Shown: positions 23,960 through 32,804 of the stretch, in pieces
Numbering within the stretch: position 1 is the first letter of the stretch
Layout: each line of letters opens with the position of its first letter
Origin: an uncultured Nitrospirota bacterium
GTDB taxonomy: Bacteria > CG2-30-53-67
Length of the DNA stretch: 34,917 bases
Assembly (NCBI GenBank): GCA_947259355.1
Contig: CAMYMF010000027.1
Location: forward strand, 1-34,917
Reading direction: 5' to 3'
Program-made: the position numbers and the translations under genes
The notes under the pieces: model-generated
Database searches by the model: none
Told to the model about the DNA's origin: nothing
What the model saw: the letters and a program-made list of their open reading frames with translations, nothing else

Positions 23960-24473
23960 GGTTCTTGACCCTCTCTCAATTCGTATCCCTTTGCACCCGA
24001 AACGGTCCATCGGAACAGGAACAGTCTCATCGATTGTTATGCGACTTGTGTGAGATGAATCCGAAAGAAAACGCGTGGCTCAGTGGCTCGGAAGGCGGGG
24101 GTTACGGTCTGCCTCGGATCATGCCTCTCTCATGATTTTCGTTTTCGCTCCGGATGCTCGCGCGAATCCGGATATTAAACTCTGCATGATAAACAGATTC
24201 TTTGGCCATGTCAAGAAGATTCTTCAATGAAGTGCTTTTTGCAAGTGCTCTTTGCTGCCGGAGGGCCGTGTCGCCTCCGCCGGGTGGCGCGAGCCCCCGC
24301 CGTGCGCCGCCCCTTGCCGGCGTTAACTGGTTGTAAATAATATGAAATTTTATCGAAAGGGGGCGGCGCCGTGGGGCAACGGACGCCCCCACCTTTCGGC
24401 GCAGGGCTCCGAGAGGGGGCCTGTTGCCGCCCATGGGGAATTGTGTTATTCTGCCCCGGAAAAAGGAGAACCA
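23960..24473. other. Divergent intergenic region between EF-G and helicase genes
   Basis: No gene is seen in these 514 bases. The left part (24118-24136) has a short inverted repeat, ATCATG-N7-CATGAT. The middle is GC-rich, and at 24320-24360 there is a sudden AT-rich patch with TTGCCG and TAATAT 18 bases apart, a weak promoter candidate for the helicase. AAGGAG precedes the helicase start. Confidence 0.5.
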
Positions 24474-26432
24474 ATGTCGGATACCGACGTGTTGAAGGAT
24501 ATTTTCGATGCGGGCGGATGTTTGTCCCGAATTCTGATCGGTTACGAACCGCGTGCCCAGCAGCGGGAGATGGGCGAGGCCGTCTTCCAGGGGCTTCGGG
24601 AGAAAACGCATCTGCTCGTGGAGGCGGGAACGGGGACAGGCAAGACCCTGGCCTACCTCACGCCGGCCGTTCTGTCCGGACAGCGGGTGGTCATCTCCAC
24701 CGGCACCAAGGCCCTTCAGGAGCAGCTCTTCCACAAAGATGTGCCGCTGCTTCGCCGTGCGCTCGAAGGGGATTTTCCCGTGGCTTGCATGAAGGGACGG
24801 TCCAACTACCTCTGCTGGAATCGTTTCGAAAACGTCCAGTCTCTGGGCCTCCTGGAGCAGGCCGATGACCCGGTGCGCCTGCGGGAGATTGCCCGTTGGG
24901 CTCAGGAGACCGACACGGGGGATGTGGCGGAACTCTCCGGCGTGAACGAATCCGCTTCCCTTTGGCGGCAAATCCATGCCGGCTCCGAGACCTGTGTCGG
25001 TGCCAAGTGTCCCGATTCGGGGCGCTGTTTTATCACCGCCATGCGGCGACAGGCTGCCAAGGCCGATATCGTCATCGTCAACCATCACCTCTTTTTTGCA
25101 GATCTGGCCCTGCGGGAGCGAGGCTACGGGGAAGTGATGCCGGATTACCGTGCGGTGGTCTTTGACGAGGCGCACATGGTGGAAGAGGTGGCCACCCATC
25201 ATTTCGGTTTTCGGGTGAGCACCTATCGGTTGGACGAGCTGGTGCGCGACACCCGTCACGGGTTACGGACTCAGGGCGAGTCGAAACAGCAGCGGGACAT
25301 TGTAAAGATATGCGCCCAGATCGAAGCCGCGACGGACGGCTTCTTTTCGCGCTTCGCGGGAGACGCGGAACGCTATCTTCTCGAAACGAAGCACCTCGAC
25401 GGTCTGGTCGGCTCCCAGGGGACGGCGCTGGTTCGGATGCTGGGCCAGCTCGCGAGCGTGTTGTCCGCGCTTCCGGCTGGACCGGAGGCGCTGACCGCTT
25501 GTGCGCGCCGCGCGGGGGAACTCAGCCGGGAGCTGCAGCTGATCCTCAGCGACGAGGACCCCACCTATGTACGCTGGTGTGAGATCAGGGGGCGGGGTGT
25601 TTTTCTCCATGCATCGCCCATCGACGTGTCCCAGCCGCTGGCGAGCGGGGTTTTTGCGCGCACTTCGAGCACGATACTCACGTCGGCCACACTGGCCACG
25701 GGCGGCAACTTCGCGTTCATCAAGAAACGCCTGGGGCTTGGGGCAGCCCGTGAACTGATGCTGTCCTCTCCCTTTGATACCCGGACCCAGGCGCTGCTCT
25801 ACCTCCCTGCCATGAAGCACGATCCAAACAATGCAGCCTTCGGTTTGGAAGCGGCCGCGGAAATTGGCCGCATTCTCCACAAGACACAGGGGCGGGCCTT
25901 AGTGCTCTTCACCAGCATTCGCCGATTGGAAGAGGTTCACGCCCTGCTCCGGCTTCATGGCGATTACGAGATTCTCAAACAAGGGGATGCTTCCAGGGAG
26001 GCGTTGCTCGCCCGGTTTCGGGAGGAGACCCATTCGGTGCTCTTGGCGACCCGTTCCTTCTGGCAGGGAATTGATGTGCCCGGGGAAGCGCTCTCCTGCG
26101 TGATCATCGACAAACTTCCCTTTGCCTCCCCTGCGGAGCCGGTGGTGGCGGCTCGGATCGAAGCCATTCGCCGGCAGGGAGGGAACCCCTTCTATGAGTT
26201 CCAGCTTCCGGAGGCTGCCATCGCTCTGAAACAGGGCTTCGGCCGCCTGATCCGAAGCAAAAAAGACCGCGGGGTTCTGTCCATCCTGGACCGGCGGATG
26301 ACCACCCGGTCTTACGGCCGCTATTTTCTGCAGAGTCTCCCGCCCTGTCCCGTGACGGGAGATCTCGAGCGGATTGCGGAGGTTCTTTCGGGCAAAGGCA
26401 CGACCCCAGCGCGATACCCGACCCCGCAATAG
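24474..26432 (+). CDS. dinG: DinG/XPD-family ATP-dependent DNA helicase
   Basis: This is a 652-residue superfamily 2 helicase. The ATG at 24474 has AAGGAG 6 bases upstream and is preferred to an upstream start that reads through the untranslated region. Walker A GTGTGKT is at 52-58 and the DEAH box (VVFDEAHMVEE) at about 231. Four cysteines between them (about 114 in YLCW, then TCVGAKCPDSGRCF at about 173-183) match the Fe-S cluster of XPD, DinG and YoaA. The C-terminal helicase half includes SFWQGIDVPGE and QGFGRLIRS. Such enzymes unwind DNA 5'-3' and help resolve R-loops or damage. YoaA is an equally possible name. Confidence 0.9.
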   Translation: MSDTDVLKDIFDAGGCLSRILIGYEPRAQQREMGEAVFQGLREKTHLLVEAGTGTGKTLAYLTPAVLSGQRVVISTGTKALQEQLFHKDVPLLRRALEGDFPVACMKGRSNYLCWNRFENVQSLGLLEQADDPVRLREIARWAQETDTGDVAELSGVNESASLWRQIHAGSETCVGAKCPDSGRCFITAMRRQAAKADIVIVNHHLFFADLALRERGYGEVMPDYRAVVFDEAHMVEEVATHHFGFRVSTYRLDELVRDTRHGLRTQGESKQQRDIVKICAQIEAATDGFFSRFAGDAERYLLETKHLDGLVGSQGTALVRMLGQLASVLSALPAGPEALTACARRAGELSRELQLILSDEDPTYVRWCEIRGRGVFLHASPIDVSQPLASGVFARTSSTILTSATLATGGNFAFIKKRLGLGAARELMLSSPFDTRTQALLYLPAMKHDPNNAAFGLEAAAEIGRILHKTQGRALVLFTSIRRLEEVHALLRLHGDYEILKQGDASREALLARFREETHSVLLATRSFWQGIDVPGEALSCVIIDKLPFASPAEPVVAARIEAIRRQGGNPFYEFQLPEAAIALKQGFGRLIRSKKDRGVLSILDRRMTTRSYGRYFLQSLPPCPVTGDLERIAEVLSGKGTTPARYPTPQ

Positions 26433-26463
26433 ATTGACTCATGCCATATCCGGGCGAAGCGAA

Positions 26464-27860
26464 CTAACCTTTTATGACACCGAGCGGTTTAAGTCGGGCC
26501 ACCTTGCGGGCGATGCCGGCATCGTGCATGACCTGCACGACGTTGTTGATGTCTTTATAGGCTTCGGGCATCTCTTCGGCCATGGTCTTTTTGCCACGGG
26601 ACCTGGCGATGATCCCCTGATCCTCCAGCTCCCGATAGATGGCCCGCCCCTTCGCGGCCTTGATGGCCTTGTGACGGGAAAGGACCCGGCCCGCACCGTG
26701 GCAGGTGGAGCCGAACGTTTCCTCCATGGCCGCCTGCGTACCGACTGACACGTAGGAGGCGCGCCCCATGTCGCCCGGGATCAGGACCGGTTGTCCCACC
26801 GCGCGGTACGCCCGGGGCACCAGGGGGTGTCCTGGAGGATAGGCCCGTGTGGCGCCCTTGCGGTGGACACAGACCATCCGGTTCTTTCCGTCCACGGTGT
26901 GTTCTTCGAACTTTGCGATGTTGTGGCAGACGTCGTAGACCAGTCTTGCCCCCAGGTCCCGAGGACTGATCTGCAGGGTTTTCAGAAAAGTTTCTGTGCT
27001 CAGGTGCATCATGATCTGCCGGTTGGCCCAGGCGAAATTCGCGGCGCAGGCCATGGCCCCGAAATAGTCTTGGCCTTCCGGGGACGTGACCGGCGCGCAG
27101 GCCAGCTGCCGGTCGGGCAGGGAGAATCCGTACTTTTCCGAGGCACGGGCCATGACCTTGAGGTAGTCGTCACAGACCTGATAGCCGAGCCCCCGGGAGC
27201 CCGAATGGATCATGATGGTGACGTGGCCCTCCCGGAGCCCAAACGCCTCGGCCACCGCGGCATCGAAGATCTCATCTACGCGCTGCACTTCCAGAAAGTG
27301 ATTGCCCGAGCCCAAGGTGCCGAGTTGGGCGCGTCCCCTTTCCCGCGCGCGCTCGCTGACCTTGTCGGGCCGCGCGCCCGGCAGTGCCCCCGACTCCTCG
27401 GTATGCTCCAGGTCGTCGGGGCTCCCGAATCCGTTCCGCACGGCCCAGGCCGCGCCTTCCACAAGAACCCGGTCCAGATCAGACAGGGACAATTTCTGAA
27501 TGGCGTTGCGGGATCCCACGCCGCAGGGAATGTTCGTAAAGAGGGCTCCCACGAGTTCCCGAATGCGATGTTGATATCGTAGCCCACGCCCCCCGGGGAG
27601 ATGACCCCCGTTTCGACGTCGGTGGCGGCGACCCCACCGATGGGAAAGCCGTAACCCCAGTGCATGTCCGGCATGGCCAGCGAGTAGGAAAGAATACCCG
27701 GGAGGGTCGCCACGTTGCGGACCTGCTCTGGGCTTTGATCGGAGAGAATGGTGCGAAGCAGCCCTTCGTCGGCAAAGATCCGGCCCGGCACTCTCATCTG
27801 GCCCGTCTTCGGTATTTCATAAAGGTTGTCGTGGATCTTCTTCAGCTCATGACGTTCCAT
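26464..27860 (-). pseudogene. rtcB: RtcB RNA ligase, apparently broken by a deletion/frameshift
   Basis: The reading frame shifts once. The N-terminal part (from the ATG at 27860, GGGGAG upstream) reads MERHELKKIHDNLYEIPK up to SPGGVGYDIN, ending near 27570. The rest, RIRELVGALFTNIPCGVGSR onward, continues in another frame to 26464. In the family, GGxGxDIN is followed by CGVR, whose Cys binds the catalytic metal, and about 13 more residues; these are missing here. The gap corresponds to about 49 bp. All later landmarks are intact: GSGNHFLEV, HSGSRGLG, VCHNIAKFEEH, RKGATRAYPPGHP and CHGAGRVLSR with the guanylylated His. RtcB joins 2',3'-cyclic phosphate and 5'-OH RNA ends. The fine state of the rest suggests a very recent mutation or a sequencing/assembly error. 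Confidence 0.85.
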
Positions 27861-27913
27861 AGGTGGAGGCTCCCCATAGCCCTCTGCATAGATGCTCGCG
27901 TACACCTTGGGGG

Positions 27914-28342
27914 CTATGTGTCAAACACGATCTGAGCATGCCAGCCGCCGGGCCCTTTTTCCACCCGGAGCTGGTGGTAGGTTGCCGCTTTGATTTCCGT
28001 CAGCACGGTGTGCCGCGTGTCGTCATACGTTTCGCCCCATGCGCGAGCGGTGAGGCGAGTGTCGCTCGGCCCGTTGACCTCAAATCGTTTGAAGAGCAAC
28101 AGCCGGGACTCCCAGAGAAAGAGAAGCTGATTCAACCAGGTCACCATCAGCTCCGCCAGGTCTGCACCCTCCACCTCGATCTGTGTCTCCTCGCTCTCCG
28201 CCACGCCATTGAGCTCCACCAGGGTGTCGAAGAGCGCAAAAGCTGCGCGTTCGAAGAGCTGCGCCAGGGTGTTGCCCCGGACGCGCACGGCAATATCGGC
28301 CGTATGATCGAGCGTTTCATAGATCTGCTCTTCTTTATTCAT
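27914..28342 (-). CDS. Archease, RtcB-activating protein
   Basis: The 142-residue protein starts at the ATG at 28342 (GACGGAG upstream); an open frame extends further but without family similarity. It has the archease opening YETLDHTADIAVRVRG, with the conserved D-H-T-A-D metal-site residues, plus LMVTWLNQLLFLWE and the C-terminal EIKAATYHQLRVEK. Archease speeds guanylylation and turnover of RtcB. It lies 53 bp from the rtcB start in the same direction, so the two form the classic pair, even though rtcB looks damaged in this sequence. Confidence 0.92.
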   Translation of the reverse strand: MNKEEQIYETLDHTADIAVRVRGNTLAQLFERAAFALFDTLVELNGVAESEETQIEVEGADLAELMVTWLNQLLFLWESRLLLFKRFEVNGPSDTRLTARAWGETYDDTRHTVLTEIKAATYHQLRVEKGPGGWHAQIVFDT

Positions 28343-28437
28343 CTCCGTCTGGCTCCGTCGGATACGCGACGCGGCGCACTTCCTACCTGGTAGTATATCG
28401 GCTGTCCCGGCGGGGGACAAGTTCGCCGGTGCCCTCG

Positions 28438-29097
28438 TCAGTGCCACTCCCAGCCCTGCACACCGATGAGAGGGACGAAGACACACCCGCCCAGATTCTC
28501 GGTGATGAAATCGTTTCCCCGCCGACGGATCCGGTTGAGTTCCTGGTAGCCCCGGCTGCCCACGGGGATGACCAGCCGGCCCCCGTCGGCCAGCTGTTCC
28601 TTCAGCGAGACCGGCACGCCGGGCGAGCCCGCGGTAACGATGATGGCGTCGAAGGGTGCGTGCTCTGCGCAGCCCCGCGTTCCATCACCCACGAGAACGG
28701 TCACGTTGGTGTAGCCGAGCTGTTGAAGCACCGCGCGCGCCCGTTCCGCCAGGGTACTGATTCGCTCGATGGAGACGACGCGCGTCGCCATTTCCGCTAG
28801 GACGGCTGTCTGATATCCCGATCCCGTCCCAATCTCCAGGACCGTTTCGCCGCCGCTGAGCTCCAGCGCCTCTGTCATCAGGGCCACCATGTAGGGCTGC
28901 GAGATCGTCTGGTCCTCTCCAATGGGCAGCGGACGATCGTCGTAGGCACTGTGCCGGTACTTCTCGGGGACGAAGGCCTCCCGGGGGACGCGTCCCATGG
29001 CGCCCAGGGTCCGCCCATCGCGAATCCTGCGCGGCATCAGCTGGGATTGGACCATCTGTTCCCGCAGAGAACGGTAATCGTTTCGCTTCGTCATCAT
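28438..29097 (-). CDS. pcm: Protein-L-isoaspartate O-methyltransferase
   Basis: This is a 219-residue SAM-dependent methyltransferase that repairs isoaspartyl residues in aged proteins. Family signatures are PREAFVP, DRPLPIGEDQTISQPYMVA, the SAM motif VLEIGTGSGYQTAVLA, VVSIERI and GDGTRG. The start at MMTKRNDY (29097) gives the standard length; GTG codons just upstream are alternatives, and the ribosome binding site is weak (GGAAG). It sits in a minus-strand run with archease and rtcB downstream and a radical SAM gene upstream. Confidence 0.93.
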   Translation of the reverse strand: MMTKRNDYRSLREQMVQSQLMPRRIRDGRTLGAMGRVPREAFVPEKYRHSAYDDRPLPIGEDQTISQPYMVALMTEALELSGGETVLEIGTGSGYQTAVLAEMATRVVSIERISTLAERARAVLQQLGYTNVTVLVGDGTRGCAEHAPFDAIIVTAGSPGVPVSLKEQLADGGRLVIPVGSRGYQELNRIRRRGNDFITENLGGCVFVPLIGVQGWEWH

Positions 29098-29167
29098 CGT
29101 CACCACTGCTTCCGGTTTGAGCCTTCCGTGTCGCGGCGTGCTGCGCCCCCCGAAGACGCAGCCCCTC

Positions 29168-30184
29168 CTATGCTGCAGGATGCCAGACGCCCGCGACGGG
29201 TGTTTCGCAATCCGGACAGTTGCCGTAAGCCACACGATTCCTGACAATATGGTACCCTGTCCGCTCGATTAGACAGGTGCCGCAGGCATGGCAGTAAGTG
29301 CTTTCTCCCTGTTCGCCGGGCAGGTTTCCCACGAAGACGTGACGCAGGCCCGCGGCGAGGCCAATCTCCCGGGTCCGCCGGATTGTTTCCGCCGGTGGTC
29401 GGGGCTTGTCGCGCATACGATAGGACGGATGAAAGGCGCTGATATGCCACGGAATGTCACAGCTGATGGCTGCGAGGGAGTCGGCCAAATGCTCCAGGGT
29501 CTTGGGGTCATCGTTCAGGGAAGGGATCACCAGTGTCGTGACCTCGACCCAGATGCCCTTGGCGTGTATCCGTCGGATATTCTCCATCACCGGCGCCAGA
29601 TGTGCGCCGCAGATCTCTCGGTAAAACGATTCAGAACCTTTCAGGTCGATGTTGATGGCGTGCAGCCACGGGGCCATCCGTTCGACGGCCTCTTCCGTCA
29701 TGTAGCCGTTGCTCACAAACACGTTCTGCAGCCCCGCTTCCTGTGCCAGCTGCGCCGTGTCATGGGCATACTCGAAGAAGATGGTGGGTTCAGTATAGGT
29801 ATACGAAATGCTCCCACAGCGCCGTCGAAGCGCGTCCGCGACGATCTCCGCGGGTGCCACGTCGTCGCCGACGATCAGATTGTGGTCCCGGGGCAACTGG
29901 GCAATCTCGGCATTTTGGCAGTGATGACAGTGAAAGTTGCATCCGACAGTGGCGACGGAGTAGGAGGTCGAGCCCGGCAGGAAATGAAAGAGTGGTTTCT
30001 TCTCGATGGGGTCGACGGCACGGGAGATGAGCTTTCCGTAGACCAGAGAGATGAGCCGACCGCCGCGGTTTTCCCGCACGGCACAGATGCCCCGTTTCGA
30101 TTCTTGAATACGACAGCGGTGATTGCAGAGGTTGCACAGGACCTGATAGTCCTTCAGCCTCTGATACAACATGGCCTCTTGCAA
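29168..30184 (-). CDS. amrS: AmmeMemoRadiSam-system radical SAM enzyme
   Basis: The 338-residue radical SAM protein has its cluster motif at C82, C86 and C89 (GCNFHCHHC), with the companion pattern SISYTYTEPTIFFEYAHDTA and FVSNGYM that marks the AmrS/PflA-like group. An N-terminal cysteine set (C17, C20, C24, C34 in LCNLCNHRC and RGICAV) probably binds zinc or a second cluster. The C-terminus has a CHACGTC pair. The start is taken as TTG at 30184 because AAAGGA lies 6 bases upstream; an ATG at 30172 is the alternative. Partner genes for the Memo and AMMECR1 proteins are not in the window. Its reaction is not established. Confidence 0.9.
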   Translation of the reverse strand: MQEAMLYQRLKDYQVLCNLCNHRCRIQESKRGICAVRENRGGRLISLVYGKLISRAVDPIEKKPLFHFLPGSTSYSVATVGCNFHCHHCQNAEIAQLPRDHNLIVGDDVAPAEIVADALRRRCGSISYTYTEPTIFFEYAHDTAQLAQEAGLQNVFVSNGYMTEEAVERMAPWLHAINIDLKGSESFYREICGAHLAPVMENIRRIHAKGIWVEVTTLVIPSLNDDPKTLEHLADSLAAISCDIPWHISAFHPSYRMRDKPRPPAETIRRTREIGLAAGLRHVFVGNLPGEQGESTYCHACGTCLIERTGYHIVRNRVAYGNCPDCETPVAGVWHPAA

Positions 30185-30257
30185 CGGTGGTCCTTTCGCA
30201 GGGCGGGATATGCCCGAGCCGGCAGGGCCGCGGGCTGGAGGGCTTGCGCATCAAGGA

Positions 30258-30617
30258 TCACGCGTTGAGTCCCCGATGGGAGTCCTTTCGAGCGCAGAAT
30301 TTGCAGATCTTGGTGTAGGGCAACGCCATGAGTCGGTCTTCGGAAATGTCGTTCCCGCACCCTACACAGATGCCGTAGGTCCCGATGCTGATTCTCCCCA
30401 GGGCCTGCTCAATTTCCGAAAGTTCTTTGCGCTGACGGTAATCGAGCCCGGCCAGGGTCTGGATGGCGGCCTCGTCGAGCCCCCGTTCATTGTATTCCAT
30501 CGGCTTTTCGTCGACGAGGGCGTGGATCTCACTGTCGATTTTCAACACCGATCGGATGAGGTGCTCGCGGTTTTTCAGAATCAGCGATTCGAACTTCTGC
30601 AGCCGTTCGGGCAACAT
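30258..30617 (-). CDS. DksA/TraR-family zinc-finger protein
   Basis: This is a 119-residue protein from the ATG at 30617, which has AAAGGA 8 bases upstream; the ATG at 30626 overlaps that site and is less likely. A long helical coiled coil (about 5-75) is followed by a four-cysteine zinc finger, CVGC and CKFC, in the classic TraR/DksA arrangement (ISIGTYGICVGCGNDISEDR). Such proteins enter the RNA polymerase secondary channel and adjust transcription initiation. It is shorter than E. coli DksA, and I do not see the exact DxxDxA tip motif, so its regulatory activity may differ. Confidence 0.9.
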   Translation of the reverse strand: MLPERLQKFESLILKNREHLIRSVLKIDSEIHALVDEKPMEYNERGLDEAAIQTLAGLDYRQRKELSEIEQALGRISIGTYGICVGCGNDISEDRLMALPYTKICKFCARKDSHRGLNA

Positions 30618-30759
30618 GCCTACCATCCTTTACATGGAACGTTCGTACAAGGCAGCTCTCTTTCGCCCTGCCGTTCCGACTATACCACAGGCGAAAGAAA
30701 TGGCAAGCACCGGCGGGCAGAGGCCCCGGGGCGGCGGGCACAGACGGGCGCGGCAGGGC

Positions 30760-31167
30760 TCAGGCGTCACCGCCCGTGGAGACCAGTGCCTTGCGGATGG
30801 AGTGGCGCAGGTCGCGCATCTTCAGAGGTTTGTTGATATAGTCGAAGGCACCGGCTCCGAGTGCTTCGAGGTAGGTCTGGATGTCGCCGAAGGCGGTGAT
30901 CAGAATCAGCGGTGTTTCGGGGGCGATCTTCTTCGCAGTGCGGATCAGTTCGATGCCTGAGATGCCGGGCATCCGGAGGTCGCTGATGATCAGGTCAAAG
31001 GATTGCCGTCGCAGCATCAGGATGCCCTCTTGGCCGCTGTGCGCCACCTGCACCCTGTAGTTCTCTCGACGGAGCACTTTACGGATCAGCGCTCCCATCT
31101 CCCGGTCGTCATCGATGATCAAAATGCTGCGACCGCTTCGTTTTGTGGGAGTGTATTCCTCACGCAT
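30760..31167 (-). CDS. Stand-alone response regulator receiver domain
   Basis: This 135-residue product is essentially one receiver domain: the acidic triad in LIIDDDREM (D20-22), phosphoacceptor D63 in ISDLRMPGISG, a conserved Thr in LILITAFGD and Lys in INKPL. There is no DNA-binding output domain and no kinase next to it, so it acts by protein-protein interaction or in a phosphorelay. The LRMPG and TAFGDIQTYLEALGAGAFDYINKPL phrasing is that of NtrC-type receivers, so it may have lost its AAA+ and HTH domains. A copy of the shared inverted repeat lies 47 bp upstream. Confidence 0.88.
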   Translation of the reverse strand: MREEYTPTKRSGRSILIIDDDREMGALIRKVLRRENYRVQVAHSGQEGILMLRRQSFDLIISDLRMPGISGIELIRTAKKIAPETPLILITAFGDIQTYLEALGAGAFDYINKPLKMRDLRHSIRKALVSTGGDA

Positions 31168-31580
31168 GGGTTCCGGAAAAATGGCGACTCCGTTTTCGGT
31201 TTACGCAGGCCCTTGTGGGCGCACGTCCTACACAGTTTCATAGCAAATGTGGTGCCATCCAGAGTCCGAGGGTATTTGATAGTGCAACCTGTTGATAAAT
31301 AAAGGTTCCGTGTGGGATTCAAGCGTTTGGGGGTGGACCCGTGTGAGGAGGTTTTGGGGCAATTTGGCACAAGAACTGCGCCATTTGCTCAACCCTTTGA
31401 TAATGCGGGCAATTCGATAGGTGACAAAAAGGCAGCTGTCGAGCTCGGCCTGAAGCAGTTCCCCGTCGGCCCCCATAGGGAATATTTCCATCTGCTATGC
31501 CGGCGGATCCTCGGCCCTCGGGCGCAGAGGTGCGCTGTCGTGCACCCAGCTCGGCTCAGCCGGGGATATTCAAGAAAAGC
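31168..31580. other. Intergenic region between receiver gene and dodecaheme cytochrome
   Basis: No gene is supported. An 87-codon frame exists on the minus strand but has no ribosome binding site and no domain-like composition. The region holds the inverted repeat at 31214-31232 and, just beyond the cytochrome stop, a small stem (CGGCT-C-AGCCG, about 31550) without a T run. The middle is more AT-rich than the flanking genes. Confidence 0.5.
31214..31232. promoter_or_regulatory. Inverted-repeat element upstream of the receiver gene
   Basis: TGTGGGC-GCACG-TCCTACA is a 7-5-7 match to the repeat found before exported paralogs A and B and, with a 4-base spacer, before the kinase, some 26 kb away. 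It lies 47-65 bp upstream of the receiver gene start, a position suited to activation or repression at a promoter. The left half site has one mismatch. Confidence 0.42.
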
Positions 31581-32804
31581 TTATTCCTTCCCCGCGAGGG
31601 CCTGCTGCATGGCGTGGATTCTCTCCACGGCTTGTGCTGCTTCGCCGACCAGTTGAGCGGCGTAGCCGGCGTTGTGAAAGCCGACGCTTCGGTCAGCTTT
31701 CAGCGTCGTGAGGATGCCCTCTGTCTTTTCCAGTAGCGGCAGCGCTTCCTGCCGGCCATCGGCTTCGAGTCCTTCCGCAATCCGGCGGCTTGTTTCGAGG
31801 CGGGCTTCCAAGTCGCGTATCTGCTCTCGCGTTCGCTTCTGCACCGCATCGACATGATCGGTGAAGCCCGGCTCTTCATGGCACAGGCTGCAGGATTCCA
31901 GAACGGCCGCCCGGGAATGACCGTCACCGATGCCCGAATGGCAGACATCACAGGAGACGATCTCGGCCATGGGGTCAGGCTCTCCCGGTACGGACGTCAG
32001 AGAGACGCCATGCCGGAAGCCGTCTTCAAAGTCGTGGCACGCGACACAGCCCCTGTCGTCGCGCTGGTGGTGACACTGCATGCACTCCTCCCGGCTCTTG
32101 ATGATTTGTCCGTGGATAACGGCATTGGAATGGCATTCCTGACAGTCCAGCCCCTGCTGCAGATGTTTTTCGTGCGGGTAGGCGACACCATAAAAGGTGA
32201 TCGGCTTTGCTGCAAAGCCTTCGTGGCACTGTTCGCAGGTGCTTCTTTCGATCCGCTTTGTCGTCGGCAGGGAGGCAAGCACTTCACTGGCACCCCGCTG
32301 ATGGCACTTGGAGCAGTTCGTGGTTTCCTCGTCATGGCATTCGAAACAGACTTCCATTCTCGGCCGGTTCGTGATGGGACGGAATTTGTCATGTTTGATA
32401 TTGAAGTGGCAATCCGTGCAGAGCGCGCCCACTTCCTGCAGATGAAATTTGTGCGGCATGTAGATGTTCATCACATTGTACTTGAAGCCTTCCATGTCTT
32501 CCTTCTTGAAGATCTCCTTGTGGCACCGGACGCAGTTGGGGTCGATCCGCTCACCATGGGCGGAATAATCCTTGGGAATAATCTCCTTATGGTCGGCATG
32601 GCATTCCGGGCAGCGGACCGAATCGGGGTGAATATTCGAGTGAACCAGGAAATCGCTGCCCCACATTTTATAGTGGCAGGTCATGCAGTAATCTTCGTCG
32701 GACGTGGTGTATCGCTCCAGCGAAAAGACGAAGAGCGACGGGATACTCATGAGCACCAGGGTTCCCAGGACAACTTTCCACGGTCTGATCTTCTTGATGT
32801 TCAT
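31581..32804 (-). CDS. Dodecaheme c-type cytochrome with membrane anchor
   Basis: This 407-residue protein has an N-terminal membrane anchor or signal (KVVLGTLVLMSIPSLFVF) and twelve CxxCH heme sites: CMTCH, CPECH, CVRCH, CTDCH, CFECH, CSKCH, CEQCH, CQECH, CMQCH, CVACH, CDVCH and CSLCH. The last 90 or so residues are helical and heme-free (TREQIRDLEARLETSRR), like the helical tail of NrfA and related multiheme reductases. AGGAGGAAG precedes the ATG, which overlaps the TorD stop by 4 bp. Its place behind a molybdopterin oxidoreductase gene suggests it carries electrons between the quinone pool and that enzyme. A NapC/NrfH-like opening (YCMTCH close to the anchor) supports quinol contact. Confidence 0.9.
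   Translation of the reverse strand: MNIKKIRPWKVVLGTLVLMSIPSLFVFSLERYTTSDEDYCMTCHYKMWGSDFLVHSNIHPDSVRCPECHADHKEIIPKDYSAHGERIDPNCVRCHKEIFKKEDMEGFKYNVMNIYMPHKFHLQEVGALCTDCHFNIKHDKFRPITNRPRMEVCFECHDEETTNCSKCHQRGASEVLASLPTTKRIERSTCEQCHEGFAAKPITFYGVAYPHEKHLQQGLDCQECHSNAVIHGQIIKSREECMQCHHQRDDRGCVACHDFEDGFRHGVSLTSVPGEPDPMAEIVSCDVCHSGIGDGHSRAAVLESCSLCHEEPGFTDHVDAVQKRTREQIRDLEARLETSRRIAEGLEADGRQEALPLLEKTEGILTTLKADRSVGFHNAGYAAQLVGEAAQAVERIHAMQQALAGKE

Noticed and set aside
24102-25259. 385-codon open frame on the minus strand
   Set aside because: It is antisense to the helicase with its Walker A, DEAH and Fe-S motifs, and it starts in no promoter-like context.
31228-31491. 87-codon minus-strand frame between receiver and cytochrome genes
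   Set aside because: No ribosome binding site, no domain, and it covers a region with regulatory-like repeats.
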